Source of the DNA: COE1 sp964387365 | GTDB lineage: Bacteria > Bacillota > Clostridia > Lachnospirales > Lachnospiraceae | Reading direction: 5' to 3' | Length of the DNA stretch: 21,063 nucleotides | NCBI GenBank assembly: GCA_964387365.1 | Contig: CAYLWP010000030.1 | Span: forward strand, 1 to 21,063 | Shown here: positions 1 to 7,668 of the stretch, in pieces | Position numbering within the stretch: the stretch's first letter is position 1 | Layout: each line of letters begins with the position of its first letter | Position numbers and translations under genes: made by a program | Notes under the pieces: generated by a model | Told to the model about the DNA's origin: nothing | What the model saw: only the letters and a program-made list of their open reading frames with translations | The model's database searches: none

Positions 1-2
1 GA

Positions 3-66
3 GCCCTTATAGGGCGTGAACAAACCACCGGCTAAGCCGGTGGTTCTGATTCACGCCCTGAATCAG
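3..66. repeat. Overlapping palindromes, possible end of an IS200/IS605-type element
   Basis: Three palindromic units overlap here. A small hairpin pairs 3-7 with 11-15. A nested structure has an outer perfect 10-bp stem (11-20 with 50-59) around an inner perfect 10-bp stem (23-32 with 36-45, loop TAA). A third, competing 7-bp stem pairs 46-52 with 60-66. No T-tract follows, so a simple intrinsic terminator is unlikely. Subterminal hairpins of this kind are typical of IS200/IS605-family ends and of the RNA made from the end next to tnpB. The element would continue to the left of the window, where no transposase can be seen. The structure is certain; the assignment to a mobile element is inference. 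Confidence 0.45.
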
Positions 67-111
67 CTTTACTCGCTTTATGTCCTACACATTTATCCCT
101 GAGTGTGCTTA

Positions 112-174
112 ACTAGTATAGTGATTTATTAATAACTGGACTTTTTGCGCTGAATTAAAAATCACTATACTAGT
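112..174. promoter_or_regulatory. 16-bp inverted repeat, candidate operator of the downstream XRE gene
   Basis: A perfect 16-bp inverted repeat (112-127 and 159-174) is separated by 31 bp. The right arm contains TATACT at 166-171, a plausible -10 box for the gene starting at 222, though only weak -35 candidates lie upstream. Both arms contain the core ACTAGTA (112-118 and 169-175), which also occurs in the operator at 1351-1377. The layout suits a repressor binding two sites, but a miniature mobile repeat cannot be excluded. Confidence 0.45.
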
Positions 175-221
175 ATTAAGTATGAGATACTTGGTACAGG
201 AAATATAAGGAGATGAGGCAA

Positions 222-1202
222 ATGGATCAGAAGAAAATAGGTAGCTTTATAGCAGAGCTTAGAAAAGAAAAAAGTCTTACACAGGAGCAATTGGGAGAAG
301 TGTTGCATGTAAGCCAGAGAACAGTTTCGCGATGGGAAACGGGAAAAAATATGCCGGATATTTCGCTTCTATCAACTTTGTGTGAGGTTCTGGGAATCAG
401 TCTCGCTGAATTAATGAAGGGGGAGAGAATATCTGAACAGACTATGACAACAGAGGATGTGTCAGGGATTCTTTCGTCTATGATTAACATGGTAAAAGAG
501 AAGCGGCAGATAAAGTGGCTGGCAGCAGCTGTGATTTCCGGAGTCATTACTCTGGTATGCATGCTTGCGTTGTATAACTATGAGTTTTCCATTAATATTA
601 CATCCACAAAGGATTTGGAGCATGCGATTAGTGAATACCATTTTGTTGAGCCTATGGACGCAGACGTTTTGGAACGGCAGGCGATTGGCAATCGATTGCT
701 TGTGCTGTATGCCCAGAATGACAATCCTACCTGCGGAGGGATTGCCGAGCTTGAGAAAGGTATCTTTGGAAGATATCGGATATTAGGGGCGAGTGATTTT
801 ACTTGGCCTCTGTACAACGAATCCGTTATTCGTGTTGGAAAGTCCAACTATTTGCTGGTTTATAGTGTAAATAACCTCCCGGAAGTCGCATTTTATGAGC
901 TTGCTATTGCAAAAGCAAATGGAGAAGTGCAGACCTGTAAGGGAGCCGGAGAAACAGGCTCGTTCATTCACATAACGGAAATGAAGGATGCAATGTCAGC
1001 TCTTCCATGGTCAATGCGCTATTTTGATTCTGATGGTAATGAAATATCAGAAGAATCATTACTTGCTGTGGCGGAAGAAGACCGGACAGGCGTTTCTTCA
1101 GGGATTGGCACAGCAGAAGAAGGGCTGATTTATGTATTTGAATTCCTTATTTTCGTTCTTGGTGTGATATTTGTGAGGTATTATCTCACGAAGGACAGGT
1201 AA
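222..1202 (+). CDS. Membrane-anchored XRE-family helix-turn-helix regulator
   Basis: The protein has 326 residues. Residues 6-64 form a Cro/CI-type helix-turn-helix with the typical stretch SQRTVSRWETGKNMPD. A linker follows, then a strongly hydrophobic segment (about 98-119). A roughly 180-residue region, probably outside the membrane, is closed by a second hydrophobic segment (about 301-321) just before a basic C-terminus. I chose ATG 222 over ATG 213 because AAGGAG at 207-212 is correctly spaced (9 nt) for 222 and would overlap 213. The architecture suggests a membrane-tethered transcription factor that senses something at the surface; ligand and targets are unknown. An inverted repeat at 112-174 could be its own operator. 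The next gene has its own promoter, so this gene is probably monocistronic. Confidence 0.85.
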   Translation: MDQKKIGSFIAELRKEKSLTQEQLGEVLHVSQRTVSRWETGKNMPDISLLSTLCEVLGISLAELMKGERISEQTMTTEDVSGILSSMINMVKEKRQIKWLAAAVISGVITLVCMLALYNYEFSINITSTKDLEHAISEYHFVEPMDADVLERQAIGNRLLVLYAQNDNPTCGGIAELEKGIFGRYRILGASDFTWPLYNESVIRVGKSNYLLVYSVNNLPEVAFYELAIAKANGEVQTCKGAGETGSFIHITEMKDAMSALPWSMRYFDSDGNEISEESLLAVAEEDRTGVSSGIGTAEEGLIYVFEFLIFVLGVIFVRYYLTKDR

Positions 1203-1318
1203 ATGGACTACCTATACCCGAATGGCTTCGAAACAGAAGGTTCGTCAAAGCTGGGGTAAATTTCGCATCGTAATTAAGAAGGTACTGAATCATTACGTAG
1301 TATTTTGTAAAAAGCATA

Positions 1319-1377
1319 TTGACATAAATCTCAAAAGTCGTTTATACTATAACTGTACTAATTGTACTAGTACAGTT
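1319..1377 (+). promoter_or_regulatory. Promoter with overlapping palindromic operator (YtrA-type)
   Basis: TTGACA (1319-1324), an 18-bp spacer and TATACT (1343-1348) make a near-consensus sigma-A promoter. Immediately downstream, over the expected transcription start, lies a perfect inverted repeat with 10-bp arms: AACTGTACTA at 1351-1360 and TAGTACAGTT at 1368-1377, spacer 7 bp. This is the expected geometry for autorepression by the GntR/YtrA-type protein encoded next. Identification of the binding protein is inferred from position and family. Confidence 0.8.
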
Positions 1378-1397
1378 GAGAAAGGAGAATGTACATA

Positions 1398-1799
1398 GTG
1401 ATTCTGATTGATTACAAAGATAGAAGACCAATCTATGAACAGGTTATCGAGAAGTTCCAGCAGATGATTCTATGCGGTGCTTTGGAGCCGTCTTCTCCTA
1501 TGCCTTCTGTAAGGAGCCTTGCCATGGAGCTTTCTTTGAATCCGAATACGATACAAAGGGTGTATCAGGAACTGGAGCGGCAGGGTTATATCTATACGCT
1601 TAAGGGAAAGGGCAGCTTCGTCAGTGATTCGGTGAAGGCGGCTGACCATAAGCGGCACGAGCTACAGGAGGAACTGGAAAAGTGTGTAAGCAATGCTTTT
1701 AAGGCAGGAATTACCGAAGAGGAACTTCGGAATATGGTGGAGGCTTCGATTACGACGATAAGAAGCAGCCGGGAAAAGGAAGAAGGAGTGAGTGAATAA
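1398..1799 (+). CDS. GntR-family (YtrA subfamily) transcriptional repressor
   Basis: The protein has 133 residues. An N-terminal winged helix-turn-helix opens with IDYKDRRPIYEQ and contains MPSVRSLAMELSLNPNTIQRVYQELERQG-type residues, hallmarks of GntR DNA-binding domains. The short helical C-terminal tail, without a FadR or UTRA effector domain, marks the YtrA subfamily. I prefer GTG 1398 over ATG 1389: AAAGGAG ends at 1387, leaving 10 nt to 1398 but only one nucleotide to 1389. The stop codon is directly followed by the ATG of the ABC ATPase at 1800, so the two are translationally coupled. In this family such regulators repress their own ABC-transporter operon and often respond to cell-envelope antibiotics; the inducer here is unknown. 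Confidence 0.9.
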   Translation: MILIDYKDRRPIYEQVIEKFQQMILCGALEPSSPMPSVRSLAMELSLNPNTIQRVYQELERQGYIYTLKGKGSFVSDSVKAADHKRHELQEELEKCVSNAFKAGITEEELRNMVEASITTIRSSREKEEGVSE

Positions 1800-2702
1800 A
1801 TGATAGCTGCGACACATGTCTGTAAACGATTTGGCGATATTGAAGCTGTCAAGGATGTTTCCGTCACCATTAAAAAGGGAGAAGTATTTGGGCTAATCGG
1901 TACGAACGGAGCGGGTAAGAGTACCTTCCTTCGTATGGTATGCGGTGTGTTGAAGCCTGATAGCGGACAGATTCTGATAGATGACAGACCAAGCTTTGAG
2001 AATCCGAATGCCAAAAGAGATATTTTTTATATTTCGGATGACCAGTATTATATAACGAATGCCAATCCGGTAGAAATGATGCATTTTTATAAGGATTTTT
2101 ACCCGGATTTTGATATGGAACGATGCAAGGATATGCTTGAAAAGTTTCAGCTGGATCGAAAGAGAAAGATTAATACTTTCTCCAAGGGTATGAAAAAACA
2201 GCTCTCCGTTTTACTCGGAGTTTGTGCGAATACCAAGTACTTATTATGTGATGAGACATTTGACGGACTTGACCCGGTTATGCGCCAGGCTGTGAAGAGT
2301 ATCTTTGCAGGTGAGCTGACCAACCGTGACTTTACACCGGTCATTGCATCTCATAATCTGCGTGAATTGGAGGATATTTGCGACAGTGTCGGAATCCTTC
2401 ATCAGGGCGGTGTTCTTATGCAGAAGGATTTGGAGGAAATGAAGCTGAATATTCATACGATACAGTGTGTTTTCCAAAATCCGGAAAATGAAGCACAGCT
2501 TATGCAGTCGCTTGATATCGTAAAGGCGGAAAAGCGCGGAACACTGAATCTCATAACCGTGCGAGGCAAGAGGGATGAGGTTCTTGCATTGGTGAATGCA
2601 TATTCACCGATTTTTGCAGAGGTATTACCGTTATCTCTGGAAGAAATCTTTATCAGTGAGACGGAGGTGGTTGGCTATGACATCAAAAAACTTATTTTTT
2701 AA
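1800..2702 (+). CDS. ABC transporter ATP-binding protein (YtrB/BcrA-like)
   Basis: The protein has 300 residues and all core ABC ATPase elements: Walker A GTNGAGKST (about 34-42), the variant signature FSKGMKKQ in place of LSGGQ, Walker B LLCDE followed by the D-loop FDGLDP, and a switch histidine in ASHNLRELE. The variant signature and a C-terminal extension of about 90 residues are usual in exporters of the BcrA/YtrB/CcmA group. The gene lies between the GntR repressor (no gap) and the permease, whose start it overlaps by 26 bp. It should energise that permease at the inner face of the membrane. The likely role is envelope defence or export of a peptide or drug; the substrate cannot be read from sequence. 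Confidence 0.92.
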   Translation: MIAATHVCKRFGDIEAVKDVSVTIKKGEVFGLIGTNGAGKSTFLRMVCGVLKPDSGQILIDDRPSFENPNAKRDIFYISDDQYYITNANPVEMMHFYKDFYPDFDMERCKDMLEKFQLDRKRKINTFSKGMKKQLSVLLGVCANTKYLLCDETFDGLDPVMRQAVKSIFAGELTNRDFTPVIASHNLRELEDICDSVGILHQGGVLMQKDLEEMKLNIHTIQCVFQNPENEAQLMQSLDIVKAEKRGTLNLITVRGKRDEVLALVNAYSPIFAEVLPLSLEEIFISETEVVGYDIKKLIF

Positions 2703-4917
2703 ACTGATAGTGCAGGATTTCAAGTACAGAATCTGGTGCCCGATTATTTTATTTCTTGCTTATTTTGTAAGTATGGAGATTCAGTTGATTAATCAGTTTG
2801 ACCAGATGCAGAGAAGACCAAGCAATTATCAGTATGCCGCAGACCATTATCTTGCAAATATATTCTTTTCGCCGATGCAAAACGGCTTCAAGACTTACAT
2901 GACGGTTGCAGTGGCAGTTTTATGTGCATTAAGCGGGTTTGCCTATCTGCATTCCAGAAAGCAACTGGATACGTTTCATAGTATGCCGGTAAAAAGAGAA
3001 ACCCTGTTTGGTGCAAGATATGTTTCGGGATTACTGATGTTTGCGATACCGTTTGCACTGCATACGGTATTTTGTCTTGGGATTGCAGCAACCAACAAAG
3101 CCTTAAGTGTACATGGTATTGTCAATGCAGTGGGCTTCTTCGGTATACAGATTTTATTCTTTTTGCTGATTTACAGTCTTTGTATTGTTGTAGTCTGCCT
3201 GACCGGTAATATGATTATCAGTGTGCTGGGAAGCTGCGTGCTTGTGGGTTACAGTCAGATTATAGCCCTGCTTAAGGAAGCACTGTATGATACCTTTTTT
3301 TATACCTATCTTGGTTCATACGGAAATGATGTCTGGGCGTTTTCACCGATTGGCATGCTGGGGCGGATTTTTGAAATCGAAGCGGAATATCGTGAGCTGA
3401 ATAGCGGACTCAGCTATCGTTGTCTGGTTCCTTATTCCTTTGTGCTGCTCGCTGCGATTCTGGCATTTACCATTCTTGGTTTAGTGCTGTATAAAAAAAG
3501 AGCAACAGAGGCAGCCGGTAAGCCGATTGCATTTAAGATAACAGAGCCGTTTATTAAGACAATTGTGGTATTACCGTTTTCCTTATTCTGCGGATTTATA
3601 TTCCGGGATATGTTTAACAGGGATTCCTTTGGCTGGTTTGCTTTTGGTGTGGCATTTGGCTTTATCGTCAGTGCACTTGTGATGGAGATTATCTTCCGGC
3701 TGGATGTCAGATGTGCCTTCCACCACTGGAAGCAGCTTATTTTTAACGGCGTATGTCTTGTCCTGATTGTGGTTGTGTTCAGGTATGATGTGCTTGGATA
3801 TAACACCTATGTGCCGAATGCGCAGGAGCTTTCAGGCTGTGCCATTTCTTTTAGCGGACTTATGAATATCAGGCAGATGCTGCGTACGGAGCAGAGAGGA
3901 TATGAGTATGTGAATAGCACGGATTATCGCTTTGATCATATGAATATTGCAGATAATCCCAGCGCCCTTGCCTTGGTGCAAAAGGCTGCCTCCGAGGGGC
4001 TTAGGCATGAGGAATATGAGTTCTTTGAAGGAATTGAGGATACGCCGGAGTATCAGGAGCGTAGAAAGAAAGAGGAGCTTTATCGTCCTGTTTCTGTAAA
4101 GCTGACCAAGACAAACGGTAAAAATGTTTATCGCAGTTACTATATTGACCTTGCAGATGAGGAAACGGTAAGTCTGCTTGCGGATATCTTTAAGGATTCC
4201 GATTATAAGCTTGGCTCTTTCCCGATTCTTACGAATGCATGGAAAAAGGAATATTCTGTTGTGGGATGTACCAGTGCTGATTTTTATGATTCTGTTATGC
4301 TGTCACCTGAGAGACAGGCGGCTCTTTTCCAGGCATACCAGAGCGATTTGTTAAAGCTTACCTTGGAAGAGGTTATGAATACAGTTCCCCTTGGTAACAT
4401 AGACTTTACTCTGAAGGGTTATACCAAAAATATCCATGGTGGAACGGAGGAGGGGTATAAGGTTTATCCGTCCTTTACCACAACGATTGAGCTGTTAAAG
4501 GAATACGGCTTTGATTATACGAAAAAGTTAACTGCCGAAGAGGTAGATAAAATCGAGGTTGACCGATACTACGACAGTCTTGATGAACAGGTAACTGTAT
4601 CATACGAACTGACGTATGAAGAGAGGGTTGTGTCAACGCCTGCATATGACAGTGAAATAACCTTGGAATACAAGGATAAGGAAAGCATTGAATCCATTCT
4701 GCAAGCGGTTGTGAACGAGGAATTATTGGAAGGCGTTACGTACTGTTACCTAAGAGAATATGATGGTAGTGATGATGTCGTAATATACTTCAACAATGAA
4801 GGAATTGAGGAAGCTGGAAGATATCAGTTCTTCACGGAGCTGAAGCCGGAATTTATTGATAAGGATTTCGGGATAAAGGCTGAAGAAGTGAAGAAAGAGC
4901 AGGAATTACAGAAATAG
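2677..4917 (+). CDS. ABC-2-type permease with large C-terminal non-membrane domain
   Basis: The protein has 746 residues. The start is ATG 2677, preceded by GGAGG at 2663-2667 and lying inside the 3' end of the ATPase gene; an upstream in-frame ATG at 2596 would add 27 basic residues without a binding site. The first 390 residues contain about eight hydrophobic segments, including ILFLAYFVSMEI near residue 25, YMTVAVAVLCALSG, and a last one at LIFNGVCLVLIVVVF. A hydrophilic region of about 350 residues follows, rich in Glu, Lys and Tyr. The layout resembles Firmicutes permeases annotated with DUF6449-type tails; I offer that family name from memory only. It would form the channel of the GntR-controlled transporter, with the tail probably on the outer face. 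The operon ends at the hairpin at 4928-4957. Confidence 0.82.
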   Translation: MTSKNLFFKLIVQDFKYRIWCPIILFLAYFVSMEIQLINQFDQMQRRPSNYQYAADHYLANIFFSPMQNGFKTYMTVAVAVLCALSGFAYLHSRKQLDTFHSMPVKRETLFGARYVSGLLMFAIPFALHTVFCLGIAATNKALSVHGIVNAVGFFGIQILFFLLIYSLCIVVVCLTGNMIISVLGSCVLVGYSQIIALLKEALYDTFFYTYLGSYGNDVWAFSPIGMLGRIFEIEAEYRELNSGLSYRCLVPYSFVLLAAILAFTILGLVLYKKRATEAAGKPIAFKITEPFIKTIVVLPFSLFCGFIFRDMFNRDSFGWFAFGVAFGFIVSALVMEIIFRLDVRCAFHHWKQLIFNGVCLVLIVVVFRYDVLGYNTYVPNAQELSGCAISFSGLMNIRQMLRTEQRGYEYVNSTDYRFDHMNIADNPSALALVQKAASEGLRHEEYEFFEGIEDTPEYQERRKKEELYRPVSVKLTKTNGKNVYRSYYIDLADEETVSLLADIFKDSDYKLGSFPILTNAWKKEYSVVGCTSADFYDSVMLSPERQAALFQAYQSDLLKLTLEEVMNTVPLGNIDFTLKGYTKNIHGGTEEGYKVYPSFTTTIELLKEYGFDYTKKLTAEEVDKIEVDRYYDSLDEQVTVSYELTYEERVVSTPAYDSEITLEYKDKESIESILQAVVNEELLEGVTYCYLREYDGSDDVVIYFNNEGIEEAGRYQFFTELKPEFIDKDFGIKAEEVKKEQELQK

Positions 4918-4927
4918 GATGAATGAA

Positions 4928-4957
4928 CAGGGCGTATCATTTTGTTGATACGCCCTG
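4928..4957. terminator. Bidirectional intrinsic terminator between convergent operons
   Basis: A perfect 12-bp stem (4928-4939 with 4946-4957) has a 6-nt loop and lies between the stop codons of the permease gene (plus strand) and potD (minus strand). The T-richness on either side is modest, but the position and the GC-rich stem fit a shared terminator. Confidence 0.75.
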
Positions 4958-4971
4958 CTATATTTGTATTA

Positions 4972-6030
4972 TTAATTCGACTTAACCTGCTTCCAAAGCT
5001 CGTTCAGGTTCTCATCGAACTCATCACCGAGATACAGGAAGGTTTCAATGTTGTTGTACTGTGATAAATCAGGGAATGCGATAGGAGAGTTCTTAATGTC
5101 CTCGTCCTCGATTAATTCCTGTGCACCAACATTTGGAGTAGAATATGTAATATATTCGAAGTTCTTTAATGCGATTTCAGGTCTGCATAAGAAGTCTAAG
5201 AACTTCTCAGCGTTTTCCTTGTTCGGAGCATCCTTTAACATAACCCAGGAGTCAATCCAGAAATTGGTTCCTTCCTCAGGAATCACATAAACAAGGTCAG
5301 GATTCTCACGCTGTGTATAGATTGCTTCGCCGGAGTAGATAACGCCGATAGCTGCTTCGTTTCCAATCATCTTATCACGAACCTGGTCGATAACATAAGC
5401 CTGTACCAGTGGCTTCTGTTCGATTAGGGCATCCTTTGCCTCATTAAGCTGTGCCTCATCCGTTGTATTCATGGAATAACCGTCTCTCTTTAAAGCCACC
5501 ATGAAAGCATCTCTTACGGAGTCCTGCATCAAGATGTTGTTTTCATACTGCGGGTCCCAGAGAACATCCCAGCTTGTGATTGGCTCTGATACCATAGTCT
5601 GGTTGTATAGAATACCAACCGTTCCCCAGCAGTAAGGTATGCTGTATTTATTATCCGGGTCAAAGTCCTTGGACTGCTCATAATACTGCTCGCCGATATA
5701 CTTCTTGGCATTCGGGATGTTATCAAAGTTCAGCTCCTGAACCAGACCTTTTTCAATCATCTTATCAATCATATAATCGGAAGGACATACAAGGTCGTAT
5801 TCGGAAGCGCCGGCTTCAATCTTCGGATACATTGTCTCGTTTGTTTCGTACTCATCATAAACAACCTTGATTCCTGTTTCCTCTTCAAACAGTTCCAGTA
5901 CATCCGGGTCGATGTACTCACCCCAGTTGTATGCGATAACTTCTCCGTTAGAGCTGTTGGATGAACCACATCCGGTAAGAGCAGCAGTTCCTGCCGCAGC
6001 GATACATGCAAGTGCGATAACTTTTTTCAT
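4972..6030 (-). CDS. potD: Spermidine/putrescine ABC transporter substrate-binding lipoprotein PotD
   Basis: The protein has 352 residues. Its signal peptide ends in the lipobox LTGC, making Cys21 the lipidated residue that anchors it outside the membrane. The mature start contains EVIAYNWGEYIDPDVLELFE, the typical opening of the PotD/PotF family, followed by a bilobed binding-protein fold with features such as YDLVCPSDYMIDKM, YCWGTVGILYN and a tryptophan-containing FWIDSWV segment. The length matches the family. It is the last gene of potABCD, 19 nt after potC, and its ATG at 6030 has AGGAGG upstream. It should capture polyamines and deliver them to PotB/PotC. Spermidine versus putrescine preference cannot be decided from the sequence. 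Confidence 0.95.
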   Translation of the reverse strand: MKKVIALACIAAAGTAALTGCGSSNSSNGEVIAYNWGEYIDPDVLELFEEETGIKVVYDEYETNETMYPKIEAGASEYDLVCPSDYMIDKMIEKGLVQELNFDNIPNAKKYIGEQYYEQSKDFDPDNKYSIPYCWGTVGILYNQTMVSEPITSWDVLWDPQYENNILMQDSVRDAFMVALKRDGYSMNTTDEAQLNEAKDALIEQKPLVQAYVIDQVRDKMIGNEAAIGVIYSGEAIYTQRENPDLVYVIPEEGTNFWIDSWVMLKDAPNKENAEKFLDFLCRPEIALKNFEYITYSTPNVGAQELIEDEDIKNSPIAFPDLSQYNNIETFLYLGDEFDENLNELWKQVKSN

Positions 6031-6049
6031 AAAATCCTCCTAAGTAAAA

Positions 6050-6859
6050 CTAAGCTTTGTTCTTTGCCTTTGGATCAGGCATTTTATTAATTAAGATTAA
6101 TAAAACCAGTACCGTAATAAAGATTAAGGTAGAAAGGGCATACATCTCAGGCTTGATACCCTTTTTTACCTCGGTATAAATCTTGGTTGAGAGCGTGTCA
6201 AGACCTGCTCCCTTGGTAAAGTGTGTAATGATAAAGTCATCCAGAGACATGGTAAATGCCATCAGGAAGCCTGAAAATACACCCGGAAGAATGTCCGGAA
6301 ACACGACCTTGAAAAAGGCATATACCGGTGAGGCGCCCAGGTCAAGTGCGGCCTCGTAGGTGCTGTTATTTACCTGTTTCAGCTTCGGCATAACATTCAA
6401 AATTACATAAGGAATATTAAATGTTATATGCGAGAGCAGAACAGTAGCGAACCCTGTCTTGATACCAAGTGAAATAAACAGCAGCATGAGCGAAATACCG
6501 GTTACGATTTCGGCATTCAGCATCGGAATATTGGTGATTCCCATGATAAGTCCCTGTTGTCCCTTTTTCATATTACGGATGCCGATACATGCGGCAGTGC
6601 CAAGTATGGTTGCAAACAGGGCCGATAAAAATGCAATAATCATGGTGTTGCTAAAGGCTCTTAAAATCGCTTCATTTTCGAATAATTCAAAGTACCACTT
6701 GAGCGTAAAGCCGCCCCACTTGGCTCGTGTCTTGCTGGCATTAAAGGATAACACCATTAAGGTTACGATAGGAGCATATAAAAATGCAAAAATCAAAAAC
6801 ATATAAAGCTTTTTCAAGATGCCGGCAAAACGTGTGGAGAGTTGTTTCTTCTTTGTCAT
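6050..6859 (-). CDS. potC: Spermidine/putrescine ABC transporter permease PotC
   Basis: The protein has 269 residues and about six membrane segments, starting with LYMFLIFAFLYAPIVTLMVL near residue 18. The binding-protein-dependent permease loop that contacts the ATPase is visible as YEAALDLGASPVYAFFKVV, leading into FPDILPG. SMDDFIITHF-type residues (here SLDDFIITHFTKG) are characteristic of PotC. The start codon overlaps the potB stop by 4 nt (ATGA), indicating tight coupling. It pairs with PotB to form the transmembrane channel. Confidence 0.95.
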   Translation of the reverse strand: MTKKKQLSTRFAGILKKLYMFLIFAFLYAPIVTLMVLSFNASKTRAKWGGFTLKWYFELFENEAILRAFSNTMIIAFLSALFATILGTAACIGIRNMKKGQQGLIMGITNIPMLNAEIVTGISLMLLFISLGIKTGFATVLLSHITFNIPYVILNVMPKLKQVNNSTYEAALDLGASPVYAFFKVVFPDILPGVFSGFLMAFTMSLDDFIITHFTKGAGLDTLSTKIYTEVKKGIKPEMYALSTLIFITVLVLLILINKMPDPKAKNKA

Positions 6860-7668
6860 AAGGCAGCCCCCTCCCCGTCTTTGTCGAATAAACTGCTGAT
6901 AACCATGCTAAGCAGAACAAAAATCATCAGGACAAGAGAAAGTCCGCTGCCCAGATGCCAGTTGGAAGCAGTTGTGAACTCCTGTTCAATGACATTACCG
7001 ATTAATAAAATCTTACTGCCGCCTAAGAGGGTGGAAATAACGAAGGTAGTCAGCGCAGGGACAAATACCATGGTGATGCCGCTGGCAATGCCCGGAAAGC
7101 TGAGCGGTAATGTGATTTTCAGGAAGGTCTGCACACCGTTTGCACCTAAGTCTCTTGCAGCATTGATAACATTAACATCAATCTTTACAAGAACATTATA
7201 AATAGGAAGTACCATAAAGGGCAGGAAGTTGTAAACCATACCTAAAATGATGGCGCCCGGTGTGTTAATCAGGCTCTGCTCCGGCAACCGGAAAAAGGAA
7301 AGGATACCGTTTAGTACACCGTTTTTTTCCAGTAAGGTCTGCCATGCGAGTGTTCTTAAAAGGAAGTTCATCCACATAGGAAGAATGAACAACAATACAA
7401 TAAAACTGCTTTTGCTTGTGTGTCTTGCTACAAGAATCATGGCAAGCGGATAGGCAAGCAGCAGACAGATTATCGTACTGATAAGGGACAAAAGCAGAGA
7501 GAGCAGCAGCGCCTTAACATGCTCCGGAGAGGTAATAGCGATGACATTCTCCAAAGTGAAGGCACCGGTCTTGTCTGTCAGACCATAATACAAAATCATT
7601 AATAGTGGAATTATGATAAATGCAACAGCCCAGAATAAATAGGGTGTGGCAAGCCATTTTTTATTCAT
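6856..7668 (-). CDS. potB: Spermidine/putrescine ABC transporter permease PotB
   Basis: The protein has 270 residues with six predicted membrane segments; the first, LFWAVAFIIIPLLMILYYGL, lies near the N-terminus. The coupling loop reads AARDLGANGVQTFLKITLP, as expected for the PotB/PotH family, and LTTFVISTLLGG near the C-terminus is a typical PotB motif. The gene overlaps the end of potA by 8 nt and the start of potC by 4 nt, so the three are one transcriptional and translational unit. Confidence 0.95.
   Translation of the reverse strand: MNKKWLATPYLFWAVAFIIIPLLMILYYGLTDKTGAFTLENVIAITSPEHVKALLLSLLLSLISTIICLLLAYPLAMILVARHTSKSSFIVLLFILPMWMNFLLRTLAWQTLLEKNGVLNGILSFFRLPEQSLINTPGAIILGMVYNFLPFMVLPIYNVLVKIDVNVINAARDLGANGVQTFLKITLPLSFPGIASGITMVFVPALTTFVISTLLGGSKILLIGNVIEQEFTTASNWHLGSGLSLVLMIFVLLSMVISSLFDKDGEGAAL

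Noticed and set aside
11..59. Intrinsic terminator at the window start
   Set aside because: The stem is strong but no T-tract follows on either strand, and the nested and competing stems are more typical of mobile-element ends.
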